NCBI GenBank assembly: GCA_047629355.1
Contig: JBLHWU010000154.1
Location: forward strand, 1-15,825
DNA from: CAYUNA01 sp047629355
GTDB lineage: Bacteria; Bacteroidota; Bacteroidia; Chitinophagales; Saprospiraceae
DNA: 15,825 bases
Reading direction: 5' to 3'
Under the pieces are notes generated by a model, which saw only the letters and a program-made list of their open reading frames with translations, was not told the origin of the DNA and made no database searches. Position numbers and translations under genes: made by a program. Positions 7,656 through 15,491 of the stretch are shown piece after piece (positions within the stretch are counted from its first letter, which is position 1; every line of letters starts with the position of its first letter).

Positions 7656-8114
7656 CTATTGTTCCCCCAACAACGTCTGCATCCCTTCATAATAAATCAA
7701 ATACCACTCATCCCCCAACTTCGCAAACCGCCGCATCATACCTGCACTCATCTTTTCATGTGTAATGTATTCCATAATTAAATCATCGCCCAACGGTAAA
7801 ATTCGGCGTTTGAAAGGACTGGTTTCAAAATCAATCGGGCGGTGAAGTGCCCAATTTTCCTGTTGCCAATAAAACTTTCCACTCTCCTCCGAATTCATGC
7901 CATGCGTTGGTTTGCCTGCCAATGGAAAACTAATATGCGCCATTTGGAAAGCGGTATCAGAATGAAAATTATTGTAAAATTCATAAAACTCCACTAAGTC
8001 CTCCTTGTTCGTTGGGGAAACATTGGTATTCTCCGCATTTTGGCTACTTGAATCGCTATTTTTACAAGCAAACAAAAAACAAGAAATCCCAAATAGAAAC
8101 AGTAATTTTTTCAT
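7656..8114 (-). CDS. Small lipoprotein, DUF4348-like
   Basis: A 152-residue predicted lipoprotein. MKKLLFLFGISCFLFAC is a signal peptide with a lipobox ending at Cys17, followed by a Ser/Asn-rich linker. The mature part begins DLVEFYEFYNNFHSDTAFQ and continues with HISFPLAG, a tryptophan-rich middle and KLGDEWYLIYYEG near the end. The pattern of FhSDtaFQ..hI.FPL resembles, from memory, the Bacteroidota DUF4348 lipoproteins, whose function is unknown. It starts 37 bases after the ABC exporter stop on the same strand and is likely in one transcript with it. It could be an envelope partner of the exporter, but nothing in the sequence proves that. Confidence 0.75.
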   Translation of the reverse strand: MKKLLFLFGISCFLFACKNSDSSSQNAENTNVSPTNKEDLVEFYEFYNNFHSDTAFQMAHISFPLAGKPTHGMNSEESGKFYWQQENWALHRPIDFETSPFKRRILPLGDDLIMEYITHEKMSAGMMRRFAKLGDEWYLIYYEGMQTLLGEQ

Positions 8115-8151
8115 CTATTACTCAATTGTGTTGTCGTTAAACATTAAGAAG

Positions 8152-9951
8152 TTATGCTAAATCAAACGACCGTTTTATTTGTGTATTGTAAAAGCCATTT
8201 TCATTTTCCAACAATTCTTGATGCGTCCCTCGTTCGGAAATGATACCGTTTTCTAAAACATAAATTTTATCCACATCTCGAATCGTTGTCAAACGGTGCG
8301 CGATGATGATAGAAGTTCGACCTTCCATCAATTTTTCAAGGGCATCTTGCACGATTTGTTCTGAGTCACCATCCAAAGAAGAGGTGGCTTCATCGAGTAG
8401 CAAAATCGCGGGGTTTACCAAAATGGCACGGGCAATTGCAATACGTTGACGTTGTCCGCCGGAGAGTTTGATACCGCGTTCGCCGATGGTTGTATCCAAA
8501 CCTTCCGGAAAAGAATTGATGAACTCCCAAGAGTTAGATTGCTTGGCCGCAGCCATAACTTCGGCGTCCGTAGCCTTAGGTTTTCCGTATAAAATATTGT
8601 CGCGAATGGTGCCTGCAAACAAGATAACCTCTTGTGGTACTATGGACATCACAGCGCGGAAATCTCGCAAGTTGAGGTCATAAATATTCAAACCGTCTAC
8701 TAAGATTTCACCTTTTGAAATATCATAAAAACGCAAGAGTAGCTGAATAATAGTTGATTTTCCAACCCCACTTGGTCCAACGAGTGCAATTTTTTCACCC
8801 GCTTTTATATTTATATTAATACCTTCCAAAACAGGAATATCTGGACGAGTTGGGTATTGAAATTCGACGTTTCTAAATTGAACATGACCTTCGATATTCA
8901 TTGGGGTAACGGTTTTTATCGTCTCAATATCGACCTCTGGTTCCATGCGTAAAATTTCGCGCAAGCGTTCCGATGCACCCAATGCGCCCAGTATTTGCGG
9001 ATAGAAATTACCCAAGCTGGCAATCGACCCACCAATAATAAAGGTGATGGTCACAAAAGAAACTAAATCGCCGGCACTCATCGCGCCGGACTGTACCAAA
9101 CTTGCGCCTGAATAGATTATAAAAAACAAAGCCCCAAACAAAATAATGATGATAAAAACGGAAAACAATGCCCGTCCACCTGCATATTTCATGGCGATGT
9201 GTACGACATTTCCGATAGACGCGCCGTATTTATTTACCTCTGCAACTTCACTAACGAAGGCTTTCACCACTTGAATAGATTGTAAAGCTTCCCCTAAAAT
9301 CGCGTTTGATTCTGCTAATTCTTTCTGACGTTCTTTCGACAATTTTCTAATATACCGACCAAAAAATATCGCAAAGATGACGACAACAGGAATCGTACCC
9401 AACATGATTAAGGATAGCTTCGGCGTCGTAATTGCGAGCATAGAAATACCGACAATCAGAATAATGATTTGGCGTAAAAATTCCGCTAAAGTGATAGAAA
9501 AAGTACTGTATAATTTTTCAACATCACCCGTCAAGCGACTAATCAAATCACCCGTTTTATTTTCTTCAAAAAATGAAATGGGTAGGGAAATTATTTTTTG
9601 AAAAACTGCCTTGCGAATGTCTGCCACACCGTATTCACTAACTTTTGCAAACATCAATACCCGCATATAGCCAAACAGTCCCTGCGCGACCAAAATGATA
9701 GCCATGACGATTCCGACTTGATTTAAGGTTAAGCCAAATTTGGATTCTCCATCGGCCACGTCAATCATTTCTCCAATTAGTAGAGGTAAACCCATAAACA
9801 AAACGCTGGTCAAAAACAGCAAAAACATTCCACCAAATAAATGCCATTTATAAGGTTGAATGAACTCAAACGCACGCAAGGCTTCGCGAAAACTTTCTTG
9901 CGATAGCTTCGGTTTCGGTGCTTCTTCTAACTCTTTATTTTTATTCTGCAT
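8152..9951 (-). CDS. ABC exporter half-transporter (MsbA-like)
   Basis: A 599-residue membrane-plus-ATPase protein that should work as a dimer and export a substrate across the inner membrane. A cytosolic N-terminal tail of about 30 residues precedes six membrane helices (clusters near 36-62, 73-101, 152-200, 260-282 and 297-315). The ATPase domain has Walker A GPSGVGKST (392-400), Q loop PQEVILF, signature LSGGQRQR (from 496), Walker B AILLLDEATSSLD (Asp520, Glu521) and H loop IIAHR (His552). All catalytic residues are intact. It resembles the MsbA/multidrug exporter type, with no peptidase domain. The lipoprotein gene follows by 37 bases. A good promoter lies about 200 bases upstream, giving a long leader that contains the element at 9965-10105. 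The substrate is not evident. Confidence 0.92.
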   Translation of the reverse strand: MQNKNKELEEAPKPKLSQESFREALRAFEFIQPYKWHLFGGMFLLFLTSVLFMGLPLLIGEMIDVADGESKFGLTLNQVGIVMAIILVAQGLFGYMRVLMFAKVSEYGVADIRKAVFQKIISLPISFFEENKTGDLISRLTGDVEKLYSTFSITLAEFLRQIIILIVGISMLAITTPKLSLIMLGTIPVVVIFAIFFGRYIRKLSKERQKELAESNAILGEALQSIQVVKAFVSEVAEVNKYGASIGNVVHIAMKYAGGRALFSVFIIIILFGALFFIIYSGASLVQSGAMSAGDLVSFVTITFIIGGSIASLGNFYPQILGALGASERLREILRMEPEVDIETIKTVTPMNIEGHVQFRNVEFQYPTRPDIPVLEGININIKAGEKIALVGPSGVGKSTIIQLLLRFYDISKGEILVDGLNIYDLNLRDFRAVMSIVPQEVILFAGTIRDNILYGKPKATDAEVMAAAKQSNSWEFINSFPEGLDTTIGERGIKLSGGQRQRIAIARAILVNPAILLLDEATSSLDGDSEQIVQDALEKLMEGRTSIIIAHRLTTIRDVDKIYVLENGIISERGTHQELLENENGFYNTQIKRSFDLA

Positions 9952-9964
9952 GTTGTAAAATCAA

Positions 9965-10105
9965 GTAGGGGCTACCTTTTTGGTCGCCCGATGTCGTAGT
10001 TCGTGATTGCTGAATGTTGTTTCTTTGTTATGCGTTAGGTTGATTTTTGTCTTCCAATGTCACATTTTAGATATGCGTCGGGCGACCACAACGGTACGCT
10101 CCTAC
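9965..10105. repeat. Intergenic closing-arm element D in exporter leader
   Basis: The left arm (9965-9993, starting GTAGGGGC and including TGGTCGCCCGA) is complementary to the right arm (10075-10105, including TCGGGCGACCA and ending GCTCCTAC) with four mismatches and one extra base. The 141-bp element ends 13 bases before the exporter start codon and sits inside its predicted transcript. The left arm is similar to that of the element at 6191-6341: TTGGT, two variable bases, CCCGA, one variable base, GTC. Such short inverted-repeat units without a gene look like non-autonomous mobile elements, but no target duplication was found. No clear inner hairpin was seen. Confidence 0.6.
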
Positions 10106-10141
10106 ATTACATATCGTTAGATGTTTGAATGAGCATCACGA

Positions 10142-10179
10142 TTATTGGCAAAAGTAGAATTAATTGCCAGTAGCACAAC
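10142..10179 (-). promoter_or_regulatory. Bacteroidota-type promoter of the ABC exporter
   Basis: On the minus strand TTG (complement of 10176-10178) is followed after exactly 19 bases by TACTTTTG (complement of 10149-10156). This fits the Bacteroidota promoter form TTTG, 19-21 bases, TAnnTTTG. Transcription would start near 10142 and give a leader of about 190 bases containing the element at 9965-10105. TGGCAA (10146-10151) and TTGCCA (10164-10169) form an inverted repeat over the -7 box and spacer and could be an operator. The rest of the 356-base gap 9952-10307, from about 10180 to the caspase gene, is AT-rich with no clear site. Confidence 0.55.
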
Positions 10180-10307
10180 GCCTTTTTTTGTCCTTTGTTG
10201 GTAAAAAAGCAAAATATAAAAGTGTAAAAAGTTATAAAATTTTTGTAGTTTCTTGAAATTTCCCCATTTTTAGGTTTTATTTAAAAATTTTTGAAAACAA
10301 AACCAAT

Positions 10308-13300
10308 ATGAAAAAACTGCATGCTTTATTTATTGCGATTGATAAATACGCAATTCCTGCCCATAATTTAGGTGGTGCGGTCAATGACATGATGGCGGTT
10401 CAACAATTTTTGAAACGCTATGCTGCTGCGCAAAATTTAGAATTCGTTCCTAAAACAATTACAGATAAAAATGCGACTCGCGCGAATATTGTCGCTGGTT
10501 TTGACCATTTCAAAAAGGCGAAAACAGACGATTGCTGCTTCTTTTACTATTCTGGACATGGTTCTCAGGCGGTTGCGCCCGAAGCATTTTGGACGAATCC
10601 AAATGGGATGAATGAGAGTATTGTTTGTCACGATAGCCGAATTCCTGGAGGGCGAGACTTGATAGATAAAGAGTTGGGTTATTTGATTTGGAAAGCGACC
10701 CAAAAGAAAAAAGTACATTTCTTGGCGATGATGGATTGTTGTCATTCTGGTTCGGCAACTCGGTCAATGGATGGCTTGCGACCTCGAAAATTATTGCCCA
10801 ACCACACGCCGCAGACGGTGAGCGATTATTTGGGTTTTAAGGATTATGAAAAGAAGGAAGGTCGGGTGAATCCCCCGCCAAGTAATCACGTTTTATTGGC
10901 AGCGGCGCGGGACAATGAATTGGCAAAAGAGAAGGATTTTAATGGCACTTCACGAGGCGTTTTTACCTATTCTTTGTTGGAAATTTTGGAAGATGGTGGG
11001 ATTCATCAGTCCTATCAAGAGTTGATGCAGCGGACACGGATTAAGATGGAGAATCGGACGGTACAGCAGCACCCGCAGTTGGAAGGAACGTATGATTCGC
11101 AGGGGTTTTTGGGGATGAAAGAGGTGAAAGGTGTGCCGTATTTGGTTTATTTTGATGAAAAGAAGAAAACGTGGAAAGCAGATGTTGGTGGGTTACAAGG
11201 GTTGAGTTTGGATAATTCAGATACGCCTTTGATGCTGAAATTGGTCGACGGAAAGAAAGTGGAAGTGACGGAAGTTTTGGACAATACGTCGAAGGTTTCT
11301 GGAATGGACGGGATGGATAAATCGGTGCAATATCCAGCGACTTTAGCGAAGGAAAGTGAAGCGGGATTATCGTTGTTTTTAGGGAAAGATGTAAAGGCAG
11401 CTTTGGCGAAAAAAGTGAAGTCGAGTTTGGCGGATTTTTTAAAAATAAAGTGGGAAAAGTCGGAAGATTCGGCGCTTTATTCCGTTAGGATGTTAGGCGA
11501 AAGTCTGATTTTAACAAAGAGTGGCGAAGATGTTCCTGTTTTTAAAAGAGTGCCTAAATCCGATTTGAAAGATTTTTCAAGATGTGTGGATGCGGTTGCT
11601 TATTGGGAAAAAATATTGCCGGTTAACAATCCAAAAACAAAGATTGATAGGTCGGAGATTGACATTAAGATTACGGTTTTTGACAGTCCTTTGAAAACCA
11701 GTTCAGGAGATAAGAAGAAAGATTTTATAAATCCTACAGAGTCCGTTGGTCTGAAAGTTGAAGAAGTGACAGAGAATGGGGAAACGGAAGAACGAGGACA
11801 AGTTTGGCAAGTTGAAGTTACGAATAAGAGTACGAAGAAAGATTATTTTATTAACGGCGTTTATTTAGATGCAGCTTATGGTGTGAATACACCGATGAAT
11901 TTTAATACGAATATTCGGCTGGAAAAAGGGCAAACGCAAGTTTTGCATTATGAAGATGAAGGACAAGTAATTGATAAAACGGAAGCTTGGTTGGATGACG
12001 CGTATTTGACTTGGGGCGTGAATGAAATTACGGATTATTTCCGAATTTTTGTTTCGACCAAGGAGATGGAACGAGTTTATGCTCAACAAAATGCACTGCC
12101 GCTGGATGTGAAAGGGCAGAGTGCGGATACCAATCGGGGCGGACGTCGACCGAAGCAATATGCGGGAGAAGATTGGACGGTTTTTGATGTAGAATTTAAG
12201 ATTACGCGGCCGTTTACGGAAGTAAAATTGGCAGATAGAACAGTATCCTTACAAAATATCAAAATTACCACACCTAAGGGCTTTTCTGGAAAAGCATCGT
12301 TAACGAATTTAAAAGAAGTAACGCGAAGTTTAGACTATCCTTTACCACCATTTTTTAGTAGAACAAATCAACATTCAGTAGTACCACTGACGCGCGGAAT
12401 GCAGCAGTCGGATGGCTTGGAAGTATTAGAAATTTTTGAAACAAAAAATAAAGACCAAGTGACTCCAGAGACACCCGTCACACTGAATTTTGAAGGGATG
12501 GAGATGAAGGATGAAGTGATGATTCCGTGGGGTGTGGATGCGGAAACAGGCATGTTTTATCCACTTGGTAGTATGGATGAAGACGGGAATGTAATCATTG
12601 AAACCCTACCTGATGAAACACCTACGCAGCGCACTAGAAGTCTTGGTGGGTCGATAAAAATCTTCTTTCAAAAGGTGACGAAGATTTTTTATGAGCATCC
12701 TTTATTGCAGCAAGTAGAGGTGACTTCGCGGGATGAAATGACGTATTTGGATAAGGATTTGGCGGCGATTAACAAAATAATTTCAACGGGAGAACCTAAG
12801 AAAGTGGCGGTATTTGTCCATGGAATTATTGGCGATACGAAGGAGATGGCAAAAGCAGTAGAGCGTGTGAATTTACCGAATGGCGATAGTTTGAATAGTT
12901 ATTACGATGTGGTTTTGACGTTTGATTATGAAAACTTAAGTACGGAAATTCAGCAGACAGCGGCGGATTTTAAAGCGGCATTGGAAAAGGCTGGTTTGGG
13001 AGAAGGTCATGGACATACACTACACGTTTATGCGCATTCGATGGGTGGATTGGTGAGTCGATGGATGATTGAGAAATTAGAGGGTGATAAAATGGTCAAT
13101 CATTTGTTTCAATTTGGAACGCCAAACGGTGGTAGCGAGTGGTCGGATATTCAAGAAATGGCGACGATGTTGTTGACGAATGCAGTGAACGGTGCGGCAT
13201 TTTTACAGCCTTATTTATTACCGTTGACGTTGGCGAGTCGATTTTTGAAAAAAGTGCAATTGACTTTGGGGCAAATGAATCCAAAATCAGACTTTACGAA

Positions 13301-13640
13301 GGCGTTGAACGATGGGACGACACCGAATATCTCCTATTCAATTATCAACGGGAATACACAATTGATTGAGGCAAAGATGTCAAAGAAGAAGAAAGGCTTG
13401 CTGGAAAAAGTGCTAGCTCGATTCAAAAGTCGAGGACATTACACGGCATTGGATTTAGTAGTTTTTAAAAATCCGAACGATATTTGTGTTACGATTTCGA
13501 GTCAATCGACGTTGAATGATGGGACGCAATTTATAAAGAAAATTGTTGCCTGCGACCATGTTAGTTACTTTGTAAATCCAGTGAGCTTGGCGGCTTTGGA
13601 GGAAGTGGTGGCGGAGCGATTTGACACTGTTTTTTCGTAG
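10308..13640 (+). CDS. Caspase-like protease fused to alpha/beta hydrolase
   Basis: A 1110-residue multidomain protein with no signal peptide, so likely cytosolic. Residues 1 to about 285 are a metacaspase-like C14 protease: KKLHALFIAIDKY first strand, catalytic His84 in YYSGHGSQ and Cys145 in MMDCCHSG. Residues about 290-445 are unrecognised. Residues about 450-585 form a strand-rich region ending GVNEITDYFRIFVST, similar to beta-sandwich modules after bacterial caspases. Residues about 600-825 are further strand-rich sequence. From about 831 there is an alpha/beta hydrolase: oxyanion FVHGIIG (His838-Gly839), nucleophile Ser911 in AHSMGG, FGTPNGG, and likely Asp1058 and His1084. This resembles lipases and GPI-inositol-deacylase-like enzymes. 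The reading is that proteolysis and lipid or ester cleavage are coupled, perhaps by cleavage in the middle. A CHAT protease gene follows. Substrates are unknown. Confidence 0.88.
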   Translation: MKKLHALFIAIDKYAIPAHNLGGAVNDMMAVQQFLKRYAAAQNLEFVPKTITDKNATRANIVAGFDHFKKAKTDDCCFFYYSGHGSQAVAPEAFWTNPNGMNESIVCHDSRIPGGRDLIDKELGYLIWKATQKKKVHFLAMMDCCHSGSATRSMDGLRPRKLLPNHTPQTVSDYLGFKDYEKKEGRVNPPPSNHVLLAAARDNELAKEKDFNGTSRGVFTYSLLEILEDGGIHQSYQELMQRTRIKMENRTVQQHPQLEGTYDSQGFLGMKEVKGVPYLVYFDEKKKTWKADVGGLQGLSLDNSDTPLMLKLVDGKKVEVTEVLDNTSKVSGMDGMDKSVQYPATLAKESEAGLSLFLGKDVKAALAKKVKSSLADFLKIKWEKSEDSALYSVRMLGESLILTKSGEDVPVFKRVPKSDLKDFSRCVDAVAYWEKILPVNNPKTKIDRSEIDIKITVFDSPLKTSSGDKKKDFINPTESVGLKVEEVTENGETEERGQVWQVEVTNKSTKKDYFINGVYLDAAYGVNTPMNFNTNIRLEKGQTQVLHYEDEGQVIDKTEAWLDDAYLTWGVNEITDYFRIFVSTKEMERVYAQQNALPLDVKGQSADTNRGGRRPKQYAGEDWTVFDVEFKITRPFTEVKLADRTVSLQNIKITTPKGFSGKASLTNLKEVTRSLDYPLPPFFSRTNQHSVVPLTRGMQQSDGLEVLEIFETKNKDQVTPETPVTLNFEGMEMKDEVMIPWGVDAETGMFYPLGSMDEDGNVIIETLPDETPTQRTRSLGGSIKIFFQKVTKIFYEHPLLQQVEVTSRDEMTYLDKDLAAINKIISTGEPKKVAVFVHGIIGDTKEMAKAVERVNLPNGDSLNSYYDVVLTFDYENLSTEIQQTAADFKAALEKAGLGEGHGHTLHVYAHSMGGLVSRWMIEKLEGDKMVNHLFQFGTPNGGSEWSDIQEMATMLLTNAVNGAAFLQPYLLPLTLASRFLKKVQLTLGQMNPKSDFTKALNDGTTPNISYSIINGNTQLIEAKMSKKKKGLLEKVLARFKSRGHYTALDLVVFKNPNDICVTISSQSTLNDGTQFIKKIVACDHVSYFVNPVSLAALEEVVAERFDTVFS

Positions 13641-13649
13641 CGAGTGTAC

Positions 13650-13706
13650 CGCAAATTTTCAGTTTGCGTTTCTGTTACCGTTACTAAGTTTTTGATAAAT
13701 CAAAAA
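13650..13706 (+). repeat. Two small hairpins after the caspase gene
   Basis: CGCAAA (13650-13655) pairs with TTTGCG (13663-13668) ten bases after the caspase stop. TTTTTGAT (13689-13696) pairs with ATCAAAAA (13699-13706). Neither has a proper T tail, so termination here is only a possibility. CGTTACTAAGT (13679-13689) recurs at 15678-15688 near the right end of the window, showing that intergenic pieces are shared between the two regions. Confidence 0.35.
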
Positions 13707-13722
13707 TGAGGTAATTTCTTGA

Positions 13723-13828
13723 CGCTGATTGAATTGATTATTATGATTTTCACTGATTTTTAAGTGGGTCTAATGGCGAAATTCTAAATAAACTGCATCA
13801 GACCTATTTTTTATCAGTTTAATCAGCG
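13723..13828. repeat. Intergenic closing-arm element F
   Basis: CGCTGATTGAATTGAT (13723-13738) pairs with ATCAGTTTAATCAGCG (13813-13828) at 14 of 16 positions. Inside, GGTCTAATG (13767-13775) pairs with CATCAGACC (13796-13804) at 8 of 9. Repeated CTGATT/CACTGATTTTT words give it the look of a dispersed genomic repeat. It lies in the 453-base gap between the two caspase-fold genes, just before the element at 13896-14073. No start codon is near it. Confidence 0.5.
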
Positions 13829-13895
13829 GTATCAGCATCAAAAAATCAGCCGTCTAGAAAGTTTTGTAAAGCCTTAATTTTCACTCTTACATTTT

Positions 13896-14073
13896 GGTTC
13901 TTTGACAAATCCCGTGAAATACAAGTTTACTCTTGTTTTAATAAAGGGAGTTTGAGTGATAAAAATGGTTTTGCAAAAAACATTTTTGTCCCTCAAAACC
14001 CTACCCGCGCTGCCGCAGGCAGCGCCACTGTGTTTTAAGGAATGCTTTATTTTATGGTTCTTGTCAAAGAACC
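13896..14073 (+). ncRNA. Candidate structured element A (shared core with 15492-15679)
   Basis: Arms GGTTCTTTGACAA (13896-13908) and TTGTCAAAGAACC (14061-14073) are perfectly complementary, 13 bp. Inside are a weak hairpin ACAAG/CTTGT (13921-13936), a long AT-rich hairpin (13951-13997, closed by TTTGAG/CTCAAA with a GATAAAAATG/CATTTTTGTC inner stem) and a GC-rich hairpin GCGCTGCC-GCA-GGCAGCGC (14007-14025). The same order and spacing recur at 15492-15679 with paired base changes. The right arm can also fold alone as GGTTCTT/AAGAACC, suggesting a switch between two structures. It ends 20 bases before the CHAT start codon. It may act as RNA in the CHAT leader or as a separate element. The strand is inferred from the downstream gene. 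Confidence 0.45.
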
Positions 14074-14093
14074 TTAATTTTTAATTAAAAAAA

Positions 14094-14984
14094 ATGAATA
14101 TACTCTATTTTGCATTTGCAAACAGTACATTGCCTGGGCAAGAATTACCGACTTTAGTCGAAGAAGAAAAGAATATTCGAGATATTTTACAACAAGGGGT
14201 CAGTGATGGAGAATATCAAATGGAACGGGAAAGTTTTGGGAATTTACATCGAATATCTAAGCACCTACAGGAGTTTCGGGATGATTTGGTGTGGTTTCAT
14301 TATAGTGGTCATGCAGAGAAAAATTCGCTGATTTTGGGAGATGAAGAAGCGCGAGGGGAGGGGATTGTGCATTTGTTGAAGCAATGTCCAAAGCTCAAAG
14401 GTGTCGTGTTAAATGGTTGTTCGACCAAGTGGCAGGCGGAACAATTGATTGAGGCGGGTATTCCGTTGGTCATTGGGACGAGTTCGCCAGTAGAGGATAA
14501 AAAAGCGACGTATTTTTCGATGGGTTTTTACAATATGTTGAGTAAAAAGGATGCGGTGAATGAAGCGTTTGATATGGCGATTGGAGAAGTGATGGGCATG
14601 GGAGAAGTGGAGTTTTTTCGGGGTGGACGACCACCGAAAGAGGAGAAAGCGGAATCTACCAAATGGCTATTGTTGCACCAAGATGAGGATGCGTTGACGT
14701 TAAAATTGCCGTTTGGGGGAGAGTTGTTGGAAGAGTTGAAAGACCGACTGACTAAGTTGACAACAACAGATGTGGGCAAAACATTGGATGAAATGTATGC
14801 ATTAATGGATAAGGAATCTTTGCGTTTCAATACGGTTATTTTGTTGATGGGGCAGTACAATCAGGCGCGACGACGGGAATTGGATGGGATTGCGCGGACG
14901 GGCGATACGGATATTGCGTATGCGCGGGTTCGGAATGCGGTGATGAGTACTTTGAAGGATTTGGAAGAGGAGGATTTGAAGTAA
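14094..14984 (+). CDS. CHAT protease with EAD11-like adaptor domain
   Basis: A 296-residue protein. The N-terminal part (1 to about 200) is a CHAT caspase-fold peptidase, with catalytic His73 in WFHYSGHA and Cys109 in VVLNGCST, and GIPLVIGTSSPV and FSMGFYNML after them. The C-terminal part (about 210-296) is helical. Its FNTVILLMGQYNQARRRELDG followed by ARVRNAVMSTLKDLEEE matches, from memory, the pattern of effector-associated domain 11, a death-fold-like adaptor found on bacterial conflict effectors. Such domains pair with the same domain on a partner, so a receptor or NTPase elsewhere is implied. None is in the window. It follows the caspase-hydrolase gene by 453 bases and probably has its own leader, given the element that ends 20 bases before it. 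Confidence 0.85.
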   Translation: MNILYFAFANSTLPGQELPTLVEEEKNIRDILQQGVSDGEYQMERESFGNLHRISKHLQEFRDDLVWFHYSGHAEKNSLILGDEEARGEGIVHLLKQCPKLKGVVLNGCSTKWQAEQLIEAGIPLVIGTSSPVEDKKATYFSMGFYNMLSKKDAVNEAFDMAIGEVMGMGEVEFFRGGRPPKEEKAESTKWLLLHQDEDALTLKLPFGGELLEELKDRLTKLTTTDVGKTLDEMYALMDKESLRFNTVILLMGQYNQARRRELDGIARTGDTDIAYARVRNAVMSTLKDLEEEDLK

Positions 14985-15061
14985 AAGAAGTCCTGCTTCT
15001 GTTGAAAGTTTTTAATTCAAAATTAAAGAAAGAATTATAAGCAGAATTTAAAAAACAGGAA

Positions 15062-15412
15062 ATGGGAATTTATCAAATGCTATATTTTGGCAAAATAGAA
15101 ACAGACAATTTAAAAGATTATTACGAAGCAACTATTGAGAAAGATAGTTGGAAAATTACCTTGGATAAAATTAAGGAGTTTATCGAAAATATTTCTTTGA
15201 TAAATGGATGGAATAAGCGGCTCTATTTTGAAAATCATCAAAATGAAGGATAAAATTTAGAATAGCTTCAATTTTATATAGAAGAATGGGATGGAGTAGG
15301 TAAATTGATAGATACTGACGAAAGTAAGGAACGCGAAATAAATAATCCTAGATTTTTGAGCGGATATTTAGTCCATATTTTTCACTTTAAAATGCTTCTT
15401 ATATCAACATAA
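15062..15412 (+). pseudogene. Decayed small gene, DUF2004-like
   Basis: The open part (15062-15253) encodes 63 residues, MGIYQMLYFGKIETDNLKDY onward. The same frame goes on past TAA (15251-15253) and TAG (15263-15265), reading LQFYIEEWDGVGKLIDTDES and further to a TAA at 15410-15412. Both parts look like one protein of about 116 residues and resemble, from memory, DUF2004 proteins (start YFG.I....L.DYY, middle ..EFIENI.., then EEG..LEY..FY.EE). They also seem shorter than that family, so internal loss is likely. Two nearby in-frame stops argue for a broken gene. A true 63-residue gene cannot be excluded. Its tail overlaps the element at 15327-15486, which may have arrived in the gene and truncated it. 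Confidence 0.5.
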
Positions 15413-15486
15413 ATCGCACTTTTAAAGCAAAAACTAGGAACGAAAACGCACTCTCAAAAAAGTAACTTTATTTAATTCGCGTTCCT
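15327..15486. repeat. Intergenic closing-arm element G
   Basis: AGGAACGCGAAATAAATAA (15327-15345) pairs with 15468-15486 at 18 of 19 positions. TTTTTGAG (15353-15360) pairs with CTCAAAAA (15453-15460) inside it. An inner hairpin CTTTAAAA/TTTTAAAG carries a loop with TATCAACA. This inner part is similar, with almost no gaps, to that of the element at 15714-15816. The element overlaps the end of the decayed gene and is followed after five bases by the element starting at 15492. Confidence 0.6.
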
Positions 15487-15491
15487 AATAC

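Noticed and set aside
13896..14073. Retron non-coding RNA (outer arms plus inner hairpins)
   Set aside because: The layout is similar, but no reverse transcriptase gene is in the window and the core was not recognised as msr/msd. It remains a structured element of unknown type.
15251..15265. Stop-codon recoding or programmed read-through in the small gene
   Set aside because: Two different stops 12 bases apart with no pyrrolysine or selenocysteine context are better explained by decay.
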